Shown piece after piece: positions 1 to 7,287 of a DNA stretch of 64,000 nucleotides. Numbering within the stretch: position 1 is the first letter of the stretch; each line of letters starts with the position of its first letter. The position numbers and the translations under genes are program-made. The notes beneath the pieces were generated by a model. It ran no database searches and was not told the origin of the DNA. It saw only the letters and a list, made by a program, of their open reading frames with translations. This stretch comes from JBECKS01 sp964557005 (GTDB lineage: Bacteria; Pseudomonadota; Gammaproteobacteria; Pseudomonadales; JBECKS01): contig CAZKYI010000007.1 of NCBI GenBank assembly GCA_964557005.1, positions 66,625-130,624 of the forward strand, given 5' to 3'.

Positions 1-895
1 AACTCACTGTTTCACCATTGACACCCGCATCACGCAAGGCGTTTTCCATCGCAAGCGCTGCACCTGCACCGTTATCCGGTGGCGAAGTAATATGATGCGC
101 ATCGCCACTCATACCAAAGCCAATCAATTCAGCATAAATTTTTGCACCACGCGCCTTGGCGTGTTCATATTCTTCTAACACCAACACACCTGCGCCATCA
201 GACAATACAAAGCCATCACGATCCCTGTCCCAGGGTCGGCTTGCAGCTTGTGGATTATCATTGCGTGTAGAAAGTGCTCTTGCGGCACCAAAGCCTGCCA
301 TGCCTAATTGTGAAGAGCCTTTTTCTGCACCCCCTGCAAACATGACATCAGCTTCACCGTGCATGATTGAGCGTGCTGCAAAACCCACCGCATGGGTTCC
401 TGTGGTACAAGCCGTTGTTACCGCGAAGTTTGGACCCTTCAAACCATATTTAATCGACACATGACCGGAAATCATGTTGATGATGTGACCGGGAACAAAA
501 AAAGGAGAAATTTTTCTTGGGCCTGCCTCCCCAAGTAAAACCGCATTTTCTTCAATGCCGGTAATGCCGCCAATACCGGAACCAATCACCACACCGATAC
601 GACGGGCATTACTGTCAGTCACAACAATGCCACTATCCTGATACGCCTGCTCTGCTGCTGCCAAACCGTATTGAATAAACACATCACAACGCTTGGCTTC
701 CTTCAGGTTCATAAACGCCGCAGCATCAAAATTTTTAATCTCACCACAAAATCTGGTGGGATATTTTTCCGTATCAAACCATGCGATGGTATTGATGCCA
801 CTTTCTCCCGCCAGCAAGCGTTTCCATGTATTTTCCACATCATTGGCCAAAGGGCTGACCATACCCAAACCTGTGATTACAACTCGGCGTGCCAT
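1..895 (-). CDS. fabF: 3-oxoacyl-ACP synthase II (KAS II), 3' end outside window
   Basis: Condenses malonyl-ACP with acyl-ACP in fatty-acid elongation, in the cytosol. Translating the minus strand from the ATG at 895 gives an open frame (about 298 codons) that runs off the left edge; roughly the last 115 residues of a ~412-residue FabF are missing. The thiolase fold is clear, with the active-site Cys163 in a TACTTG context and the motif FAGGAEKGSS after it. It is the last gene of the plsX-fabD-fabG-acpP-fabF cluster and is separated from acpP by a terminator-like hairpin. FabF rather than FabB is chosen because of the acpP-fabF order and the close match of the N-terminal region. Confidence 0.95.
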   Translation of the reverse strand, partial: MARRVVITGLGMVSPLANDVENTWKRLLAGESGINTIAWFDTEKYPTRFCGEIKNFDAAAFMNLKEAKRCDVFIQYGLAAAEQAYQDSGIVVTDSNARRIGVVIGSGIGGITGIEENAVLLGEAGPRKISPFFVPGHIINMISGHVSIKYGLKGPNFAVTTACTTGTHAVGFAARSIMHGEADVMFAGGAEKGSSQLGMAGFGAARALSTRNDNPQAASRPWDRDRDGFVLSDGAGVLVLEEYEHAKARGAKIYAELIGFGMSGDAHHITSPPDNGAGAALAMENALRDAGVNGETVS

Positions 896-933
896 TGCGT
901 TTTCCTCACGATGCTATTAACAAAAATATCTTT

Positions 934-975
934 AAAAAAACAAAAAGCCGCGAAAGATAAATCTAACGCGGCTTT
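934..975 (-). terminator. Rho-independent terminator/attenuator after acpP
   Basis: On the minus strand a 9-bp GC-rich stem (arms 967-975 and 944-952, AAAGCCGCG with its complement) with a 14-nt loop is followed by a T-rich run from the A-tracts at 934-946. It lies in the 117-bp acpP-fabF gap and probably lets acpP be transcribed well above fabF. Confidence 0.8.
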
Positions 976-1012
976 CCAAATACCTCAGATTCGCCGAAGC
1001 GAACAGCTTTGA

Positions 1013-1246
1013 TTACAAATTTGCGTTAACGTAATCAATCGCTTGTTGTACGTTGGTAATTTTCTCAGCTTCCTCATCGGGAATCTCTGTTTCGAATTCT
1101 TCTTCGAGAGCCATGACCAGCTCTACGGTGTCGAGGGAATCAGCGCCAAGATCTTCAACGAAAGAAGCTTGATTAGAGACTTCTTCCAGCTTAACACCCA
1201 GTTGCTCAGCTACGATTTTCTTTACACGCTCTTCAATATTACTCAT
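1013..1246 (-). CDS. acpP: Acyl carrier protein
   Basis: Carries growing acyl chains on a 4'-phosphopantetheine arm for fatty-acid and lipid A synthesis. It is 77 residues, very acidic, and has the DSL phosphopantetheine site at Ser37 followed by the helix DTVELVMALEEEF, as in all bacterial AcpP. The start is supported by an AGGAGA ribosome binding site just upstream. It sits between fabG and fabF in the usual order. It has its own strong promoter (1365-1393) and a terminator on its 3' side, which fits the high and separate expression known for acpP. Confidence 0.98.
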   Translation of the reverse strand: MSNIEERVKKIVAEQLGVKLEEVSNQASFVEDLGADSLDTVELVMALEEEFETEIPDEEAEKITNVQQAIDYVNANL

Positions 1247-1364
1247 AACGGTCTTTCTCTCCTAAAGGAAATTTTAAGATGAGTCACTCTACAACTGCTT
1301 GAGTTTGAGAGCCACTCACCTCGATTTAAAATGATGACATATACCTTGCTGCCGTCGGGTGCGA

Positions 1365-1393
1365 TTTATACGGAAAGTCGATAGCTAATTCAA
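1365..1393 (-). promoter_or_regulatory. Sigma-70 promoter of acpP
   Basis: Reading the minus strand: -35 TTGAAT (1388-1393), 17-bp spacer, -10 TATAAA (1365-1370). It would start transcription near 1358 and leave a leader of about 110 nt before acpP. Seen in sequence only. Confidence 0.65.
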
Positions 1394-1465
1394 GCAAATT
1401 CAGGGAAAACACTTAAAAAAAAGCCTTTACAAACACGTACTCAATTGCTCCACCTTTCAGGCAAA

Positions 1466-2197
1466 TTACATGTACATACCGCCATTCACGGGAATTGTTG
1501 CACCAGTGATATAGGCTGCGCCATCACCAGCTATAAAAGCCACCACCGCAGCAATTTCTTTTGGCTCACCCAATCGTGATAAAGGAATTTGAGCAAGCAT
1601 CATGTTCTTGTGCTCTTCAGCCAGTTCCCTGGTCATATCCGTATCGATAAAACCTGGTGCTACGGTGTTGAAAGTAATGTTTCTCACACCCAGCTCGCGC
1701 GCCATGCTACGGGTATAACCTTCCAGTCCCGCCTTGGCTGCCGCATAGTTCGACTGCCCTGCGTTACCCATGCTGCCAACCACTGAAGAAATATTGATGA
1801 CTCTGCCCCAACGTGCCTTGGTCATACCTTTCAAACAGGCTTTGGTCACTCTATATATAGAGGAAAGATTGGTCTCTATAACCTCATCCCACTCTTCATC
1901 TTTCATACGCAAAGCAATATTGTCGCGCGTAATGCCCGCGTTATTCACCAGAATGGTCGGCGCACCAAATTTCTCCTGAATTGCTGTAATCACAGTATTG
2001 ATGGATTCAGGATTGGTCACATTCAGGCAGAATCCCTGACCTGCACCCAGATACGCGGAAATCTTCTCGGCTCCAGCTTCTGTTGTTGCAGTACCAATTA
2101 CAGTTGCACCTGCGGCTTGCAAGGCTTCAGCAATCGCTTTACCAATACCTCGGCTCGCACCAGTCACTAAAGCTACTTTTCCTGTCAGACTCATCAT
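1466..2197 (-). CDS. fabG: 3-oxoacyl-ACP reductase
   Basis: NADPH-dependent reduction of 3-oxoacyl-ACP in fatty-acid elongation. It is a 243-residue classical short-chain dehydrogenase: N-terminal TGASRGIG nucleotide loop, NNAG at about 85-88, and the catalytic Ser138, Tyr151 and Lys155 (SNYAAAKAG). The C-terminus (VNGGMYM) is typical of FabG. Two adjacent ATG codons at 2197 and 2194 are both possible starts. It lies 16 bp downstream of fabD, in the conserved fab operon, which separates it from the many other SDR genes. Confidence 0.96.
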   Translation of the reverse strand: MMSLTGKVALVTGASRGIGKAIAEALQAAGATVIGTATTEAGAEKISAYLGAGQGFCLNVTNPESINTVITAIQEKFGAPTILVNNAGITRDNIALRMKDEEWDEVIETNLSSIYRVTKACLKGMTKARWGRVINISSVVGSMGNAGQSNYAAAKAGLEGYTRSMARELGVRNITFNTVAPGFIDTDMTRELAEEHKNMMLAQIPLSRLGEPKEIAAVVAFIAGDGAAYITGATIPVNGGMYM

Positions 2198-2213
2198 TCT
2201 TTCCTCTCGTTGA

Positions 2214-3155
2214 TTAAATAGATGCCAGATATTCCTTCAGGGCTTCAGGTGAACTTAATGATACGTGATTAACAGATTGATCAATACGTTTACCCAAACC
2301 GCTCAATACTTTGCCTGGACCACACTCAACCAGCGTATCTACCCCTTTTGAAACCATCCACTCAACACTTTCTACCCAACGTACCGCATCCGTTAACTGA
2401 CGCACCAAAGCATCTTTAATGGCTGTCGAATCACTGGCTGTAGCCACATCAACATTATTCACCACAGGCGTTGCAGGATTGGCGAAATCAATACTGGCCA
2501 ATGCTTCTGACAATTTTTGAGCCGCAGGTGCCATCAGGGCACAGTGGGAAGGAACACTCACCGCCAACGGCATAGCCTTACGTGCACCTGCTGTTTTACA
2601 CAATGCCATCGCCCGATCAACGGCCTCTTTATTCCCCGCAATCACAACCTGACCAGGCGAATTAAAATTGACAGCACTGACTACCTGCCCTTGCGCAGCT
2701 TGCTCACAAGCAGCTTTAACCTGTGCGTCCTCCAAACCCAAAACTGCTGCCATTGCACCTTGTCCGGCAGGAACTGCCACCTGCATAAAATTGCCACGCT
2801 GCTCAACCAGCTTCACTGCATCACTTAAATTCAATACTCCGGCACACACCAAAGCGGAATATTCGCCAAGGCTATGGCCTGCCATATAAGCCACTTCAAA
2901 CCGTTTTTCAGTCTGACACAATCGCCACAGTGCAACACTGGCTGTCAAAATCGCGGGTTGGGTAATCCAGGTTTGATTGAGTTTTTCTTCATCATTTTGG
3001 CAAACCGCCCAAAGGTCGTACCCTAACGCAGTGGAAGCTTCGGCAAAGGTCTCGCTCACCACAGGATTCAATTCCGCAAAATCAGCCAACATGCCAAGAC
3101 TTTGGGAACCTTGACCCGGAAAGACAAATGCGGTTTTTGCAAGTTTCATCATCAT
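2214..3155 (-). CDS. fabD: Malonyl-CoA:ACP transacylase
   Basis: Loads malonyl groups onto ACP. The 313-residue protein has the FPGQGSQ N-terminal motif and the nucleophile elbow GHSLGEYSAL (Ser95), and a later SVPSHCALM segment with the catalytic His. Three Met codons stand in a row at the start, so the exact start may be one or two codons later. It is 27 bp after plsX and 16 bp before fabG, consistent with one transcript. Confidence 0.96.
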   Translation of the reverse strand: MMMKLAKTAFVFPGQGSQSLGMLADFAELNPVVSETFAEASTALGYDLWAVCQNDEEKLNQTWITQPAILTASVALWRLCQTEKRFEVAYMAGHSLGEYSALVCAGVLNLSDAVKLVEQRGNFMQVAVPAGQGAMAAVLGLEDAQVKAACEQAAQGQVVSAVNFNSPGQVVIAGNKEAVDRAMALCKTAGARKAMPLAVSVPSHCALMAPAAQKLSEALASIDFANPATPVVNNVDVATASDSTAIKDALVRQLTDAVRWVESVEWMVSKGVDTLVECGPGKVLSGLGKRIDQSVNHVSLSSPEALKEYLASI

Positions 3156-3182
3156 GTTCTCCCAAGGATTTCCAGTTCTGGT

Positions 3183-4214
3183 CTAGACTTCAGTTCGGGC
3201 AGCAGCCACTTGTTCAAAACGGGCACGAATTAACTCTGGTACGTTTCTTTCGACTTCTTTAGCGGCAACACGCAATGCTTGAGCAAAACCAAACTCACCC
3301 ACACCCCCATGACTTTTTATCACAATCCCCTGCAAACCCACCAAACTGGCACCGTTATAAGCATCGGGATTGGTCTTCTGTTTGAATTTTTTCAACATCG
3401 GGTAAGCAAACAACGTGAGTATTTTGGTTAGTAGCGTTTCTGTCGCTGCCTGCTTGAGGAAATGGGCAACCAAACGTCCTGTGCCTTCCATGGTTTTCAA
3501 AGCAATGTTACCGACAAAACCATCGGCAACCACAACATCTACCTCACCTTGAGCAATACCATCACCTTCAACAAACCCTGTGTAGTTCAGGGAATCTGCT
3601 GCAAGCAAACGGGCATGAGCTGCCTGTATTTGCTCATTGCCCTTGATTTCTTCTTCCCCGATATTTAACAAACCAATTTTGGGGGACTGAATATCGGCAT
3701 GTACCTCACTCAAAATCGAACCCATCACCGCAAATTGAAACAGTTGCTCGGCTGTGCAATCCACATTGGCACCCATATCCAGCAAATGACAGCTACCATG
3801 AATGGTGGGCACAGTAGTGACAATCGCGGGTCTGTCGATATTGGCATGGGTTTTAAGCACGAAACGCGCAATCGCCATCAGCGCACCGGTATTTCCAGCA
3901 CTCACACACGCATGTGCCTCACCTGTTTTCACAAAATTAATGGCAACACGCATGGAGGAATCTTTTTTCTTGCGCAGAGCCTCGGAAGGCTTTTCATCCA
4001 TAGCCACAATTTCAGAAGCGTGTTGAATGCTCAGGCGCCTGGCATCATAAGTTTTCGATGCCAAAGCTGTCTGAATTTGCGTTTGCTCACCCACCAGAAT
4101 CAGGGCGAGTTCAGCGTTTTCAGAAAGCACCTGAAGTGCAGCGGGAATCGTTACAGATAAGCCATGATCACCACCCATGGCATCAATGGCGATTGTCTTC
4201 CTGGACATAGTCAA
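3183..4214 (-). CDS. plsX: Phosphate acyltransferase PlsX
   Basis: Makes acyl-phosphate from acyl-ACP for the PlsY step of phospholipid synthesis. It is 343 residues, the normal family length, with the N-terminal IAIDAMGGDHG motif, SAGNTGALMA and the GxEEIKGN region of PlsX. It is upstream of fabD and downstream of rpmF, as in most Gammaproteobacteria. A hairpin with flanking A/T tracts between rpmF and plsX suggests that plsX-fab expression is partly uncoupled from the ribosomal-protein gene. Confidence 0.96.
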   Translation of the reverse strand: MTMSRKTIAIDAMGGDHGLSVTIPAALQVLSENAELALILVGEQTQIQTALASKTYDARRLSIQHASEIVAMDEKPSEALRKKKDSSMRVAINFVKTGEAHACVSAGNTGALMAIARFVLKTHANIDRPAIVTTVPTIHGSCHLLDMGANVDCTAEQLFQFAVMGSILSEVHADIQSPKIGLLNIGEEEIKGNEQIQAAHARLLAADSLNYTGFVEGDGIAQGEVDVVVADGFVGNIALKTMEGTGRLVAHFLKQAATETLLTKILTLFAYPMLKKFKQKTNPDAYNGASLVGLQGIVIKSHGGVGEFGFAQALRVAAKEVERNVPELIRARFEQVAAARTEV

Positions 4215-4254
4215 TGATTCAAATCAGTATTTAAAAAAATGAGAAGCCCAAATA

Positions 4255-4293
4255 AAAAAATCCGCAGAACCCGACAAGTTCAACGGATTTTTT
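4255..4293 (-). terminator. Terminator-like hairpin between rpmF and plsX
   Basis: Perfect 10-bp arms AAAAAATCCG (4255-4264) and CGGATTTTTT (4284-4293), with a smaller GAAC/GTTC stem inside the 19-nt loop. On the minus strand the second arm is followed by a T-run, so it can terminate or attenuate rpmF transcripts before plsX. Confidence 0.7.
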
Positions 4294-4308
4294 ATCAAAA
4301 GCTGGGGC

Positions 4309-4497
4309 TTATTCGTTGTCAAGACCTGCAATAACTTTCTTGCCCTTATAATAGCCGTCAGCACCCACGTGATGACGACGACGCAATTCGCCAGAACCTT
4401 CATCTTCAACAATCAGGTTATTGTTATTGGTCAACGCATCATGTGAACGACGCATACCACGACATGAACGGGATTTTTTACTTTTTTGTACTGCCAT
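4309..4497 (-). CDS. rpmF: 50S ribosomal protein L32
   Basis: Small basic protein of the large ribosomal subunit. It is 62 residues and starts MAVQKSKKSRS, with the RGMRRSHDAL and RRHHVG segments diagnostic of L32. It lies in the universal yceD-rpmF-plsX order, 40 bp downstream of yceD. No zinc-type Cys pairs are seen, so this is the Cys-free form. Confidence 0.97.
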   Translation of the reverse strand: MAVQKSKKSRSCRGMRRSHDALTNNNNLIVEDEGSGELRRRHHVGADGYYKGKKVIAGLDNE

Positions 4498-4537
4498 TAG
4501 TACAACTCCTCAAATAAATGACTTGTTAATTACGTTG

Positions 4538-5053
4538 TCAGTTTTTCAACTTTTCCAAAACTGCAAAAGGATTGGGTTTGGAGCTTTCCAGTTGTTCAAC
4601 ATCCCCGAAAGAAGTCTTGTCAAAGCCTTTCTTGCAGGATTCGCTGTGAAAATGAACAATCGGCAAAGCGAGAATCAATTCTTCCTCAATCATCGCATGG
4701 ACATTCAATTCAGGCTTGTCGAGAATCATCGGCTCATAACTCTCAGGTAAATTGTCTATCTGGCTTTCATTTCTTAAAAGCGCAAACCTGAATTGGCTAT
4801 CGACCCAAAACGCATCGATTGCCAAACAACGCTGACAACCGAGATTCACTGCTGATTTTACTGAACCTGAAATCACTGCAATGTTTTGCTCATCTCGAAA
4901 AAAGCTCAGTTGAACTTCAACCTCACCATCAAGATTGGCAAGCAAACCTTCCAGCCGTGCAAGCTCTGCTAACGCAAGCTTCCCCCTGATTTCAATGCCT
5001 GCACCGATTTGCTTGAAGGGATCGAGACACTGGGGAATACGCTGGCCGCTCAT
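4538..5053 (-). CDS. yceD: YceD family (DUF177) protein
   Basis: 171-residue DUF177 protein. The family sits before rpmF in most bacteria and is linked to 23S rRNA accumulation or ribosome assembly; the exact biochemistry is not settled. A CQRCL Cys pair lies near residue 95 and a single Cys (SCKKGFD) near 140, as in other family members. Close spacing to rpmF supports co-expression. Assignment rests on the motif and the genomic position. Confidence 0.9.
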   Translation of the reverse strand: MSGQRIPQCLDPFKQIGAGIEIRGKLALAELARLEGLLANLDGEVEVQLSFFRDEQNIAVISGSVKSAVNLGCQRCLAIDAFWVDSQFRFALLRNESQIDNLPESYEPMILDKPELNVHAMIEEELILALPIVHFHSESCKKGFDKTSFGDVEQLESSKPNPFAVLEKLKN

Positions 5054-5115
5054 AGGCGCGCAATGATATGGATTCGACCTGATACTGTCAAAGGCTAAAT
5101 CAGGCAGTTAATGCA

Positions 5116-5772
5116 CTAATCAATGCCCGAAAATGCAGGGTAACAGCGTGCTGCACCTGCCTGTTTCATCGCTTCCATCGTGCTCGAACCTGTGGCCACA
5201 CCAATGGCTGCGACACCCGCTGCCCTGGCCATTTGAATATCCAATACGTTGTCGCCCACCACCAAAGCAGATTCAGGTTTTATGTGCATGGCAGACAAAA
5301 TCGACAACACCATGTCAGGTGCCGGTTTGGAAGCGCAATCATCTGCGGTTCTTAATTCAGAAAAGAAATGTGCACTGCGGGTATCTTGCAGACCACTAAC
5401 CAAACCCGATCTTCGCTTGCCTGTAGCAATAGCCAGTTGTTTACCCAATACACTCAAACGCTCCAGCCTTTCCCTGACACCTGCAAACAAGACAGGCTGC
5501 TTGCGAGCTTTATCATTGTAGTGCTCGGTATAAATACTTCTGAAACCAAGCACTTCCTGCTGGTTCAATGCGGGGAACAGGCTTTGAATCGCAGGCTCCA
5601 TACTCATGCCAATAATGGCTGAAACCTGTGCCCGACTGGGACATTCAAATCCTGAAGTTTTCGCCGCTTCCAGCATGGTATCGATAATGTAGTCGTGCGA
5701 ATCAATCAGAGTGCCGTCCCAATCAAAAATAATCAGTTCTGCCTCCTGAATCAGTTTTTCTTCAAACATCAA
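5116..5772 (-). CDS. HAD-superfamily phosphatase next to rluC
   Basis: 218-residue HAD hydrolase: motif I FDWDGTLID (nucleophile Asp17, Asp19), ATGK with the conserved Lys in motif II/III, and the acidic motif VVGDNVLDIQMARAAG. An insertion-type cap of the phosphoglycolate-phosphatase kind lies between. It starts 13 bp after rluC, and the same pair is adjacent in Pseudomonas. The substrate is not known; a small-molecule phosphate monoester is likely. Confidence 0.85.
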   Translation of the reverse strand: MMFEEKLIQEAELIIFDWDGTLIDSHDYIIDTMLEAAKTSGFECPSRAQVSAIIGMSMEPAIQSLFPALNQQEVLGFRSIYTEHYNDKARKQPVLFAGVRERLERLSVLGKQLAIATGKRRSGLVSGLQDTRSAHFFSELRTADDCASKPAPDMVLSILSAMHIKPESALVVGDNVLDIQMARAAGVAAIGVATGSSTMEAMKQAGAARCYPAFSGID

Positions 5773-5785
5773 TAAATCTCTCCCC

Positions 5786-6772
5786 TCATGACGACGGCTG
5801 ATTACGCTTCAAAGCCAGACATGCTTGCCAGTTTTTATCCAGCGGAGCTTCAATCAGTAACGGCTTTTCATAGAAAGACAAGGGAAGATGCAAACGCAGC
5901 GCATGCAGGAACATTCTTTCAAAACCTTGTTTGTGCATACTCTCATTCGCTTGCGGGTGACCATATTTGGGGTCACCGATAATCGGGTAACCCGCATACT
6001 GGCTATGCACCCTGATTTGATGGGTGCGCCCTGTACGCAACTCCACTTCCACCAAAGTGGAATCAGAAAAGCGTTCCATCACAGTAAATACCGAACAGGA
6101 AGCCTTGCCCTCCCTGCTGACTCTAACAACACGTTCACCTGACTGTAGATGGTTCTTTTGCAAAGGCGCTTCGATAACATGACGCGCACCCTTCCAACGC
6201 CCATCCAGTAAAGCCAGATAATACTTGCCCAACTGATTATCCCTGATGAGCTGATGCAGTTCGCGCAAGGCCTTGCCCTTTTTGGCAACAACAATAGCGC
6301 CAGAAGTATCCCGATCAAGACGATGTACCAATTCAAGAAAATCCTGTGCGGGGCGAGCTGCACGCAGTAACTCAATCATGCCAAGGCTCACACCGCTACC
6401 ACCATGCACAGCCAGACCAGCAGGCTTGTTGAGCACCAATAAATACTCATCTTCATAAAGAATTGCGTTTTGCAGTGCTTCAAGCTGAGACTGATGCTTG
6501 CCTAAACGCAGTTCTGACTGCTCACGTTGCACACCTTGCTCAAGGCGAATAGGGGGAATACGCAATATCTGACCTTGACGAATGCGGCTATCGGGTTTGG
6601 CGCGTTTTTTATCCAGACGCACTTCACCCTTGCGGATAATTTGATAAATCCTCGACTTGGGTACGCCCTTGAGACGCTTGATTAGATAGTTATCCAGACG
6701 CTGGCCATCATCATGCTCAGAAATACATTCCTGACTCACCTTGCTAAATTGTGGATTGCTGTCACTGGACAT
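5786..6772 (-). CDS. rluC: 23S rRNA pseudouridine synthase (955/2504/2580)
   Basis: 328 residues. An N-terminal S4 RNA-binding domain (about 20-85) precedes a RluA-type catalytic domain with HRLDRDTSG, catalytic Asp153. The usual role is pseudouridine formation at three 23S rRNA sites. It is transcribed away from rne, across the shared 515-bp gap, in the conserved rluC/rne divergent layout. That layout favours RluC over RluD or RluA. Confidence 0.92.
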   Translation of the reverse strand: MSSDSNPQFSKVSQECISEHDDGQRLDNYLIKRLKGVPKSRIYQIIRKGEVRLDKKRAKPDSRIRQGQILRIPPIRLEQGVQREQSELRLGKHQSQLEALQNAILYEDEYLLVLNKPAGLAVHGGSGVSLGMIELLRAARPAQDFLELVHRLDRDTSGAIVVAKKGKALRELHQLIRDNQLGKYYLALLDGRWKGARHVIEAPLQKNHLQSGERVVRVSREGKASCSVFTVMERFSDSTLVEVELRTGRTHQIRVHSQYAGYPIIGDPKYGHPQANESMHKQGFERMFLHALRLHLPLSFYEKPLLIEAPLDKNWQACLALKRNQPSS

Positions 6773-6940
6773 TGCTGCTATATTCGCGGCCGTTTGTAGA
6801 TGGAATTTATTTATTTTACAAATGCTTAGCGGTTACTGTTAAAAAAGTACGCAATGATAACCTGACTCACTTGAGCGTAAAAGTGAAAGTCGGTTTTTAC
6901 TCATACGGCTGTACAAGAGTCACTTGAGTACAAATTTACA

Positions 6941-6971
6941 GGTTTATTTCTGCTTTAATTAGAAATAAACC
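6941..6971 (+). other. Hairpin 1 of the rne leader
   Basis: Perfect 11-bp inverted repeat GGTTTATTTCT (6941-6951) / AGAAATAAACC (6961-6971) with a 9-nt loop. AU-rich stem with no T-tract after it, so not a standard terminator. Candidate part of an RNase E autoregulatory element. Confidence 0.6.
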
Positions 6972-7190
6972 ATGAATGTATTAACCAAATCCAATTAACA
7001 ATAAAGAGACATTAAAACGCTGGAACGCCAGAAAATAACTTCAAGCTCTGGCAAGCACAGCAAGAGAAGTGGAAGCGTCACGATAAGATAACCAAGCGGA
7101 AATTCGAACACGTTACATTATTAAGGCAAAAGTTTATTTGACAGTTTAGGAACTCTGTTCCCGATTTAGTATTTAACATTTCGCTCTACT

Positions 7191-7219
7191 GAATATTTTT
7201 AATCATCAGAAAAATATTC
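7191..7219 (+). other. Hairpin 2 of the rne leader
   Basis: Perfect 10-bp inverted repeat GAATATTTTT (7191-7200) / AAAAATATTC (7210-7219) with a 9-nt loop, about 70 nt before the rne start codon. An AU-rich stem-loop is a plausible RNase E target. Confidence 0.6.
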
Positions 7220-7287
7220 AAGCAACTAAAACCGAGCCTGCCTTCCCCTCCCCTGATGTCTCTTGTTTAACATGAGAGATATTCAAA

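Larger units (their letters stand above)
6773..7287. promoter_or_regulatory. 515-bp divergent region rluC/rne with long rne leader
   Basis: No protein-coding gene is seen here. The stretch is AT-rich and contains two strong hairpins (6941-6971 and 7191-7219), a weaker CTGG/CCAG hairpin near 7020-7031, and two copies of TCACTTGAG (about 6868 and 6920). In Escherichia coli the rne leader is also long and its hairpins mediate RNase E autoregulation; a similar role here is inference. I could not pick a convincing -35/-10 pair for rne. Confidence 0.6.
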
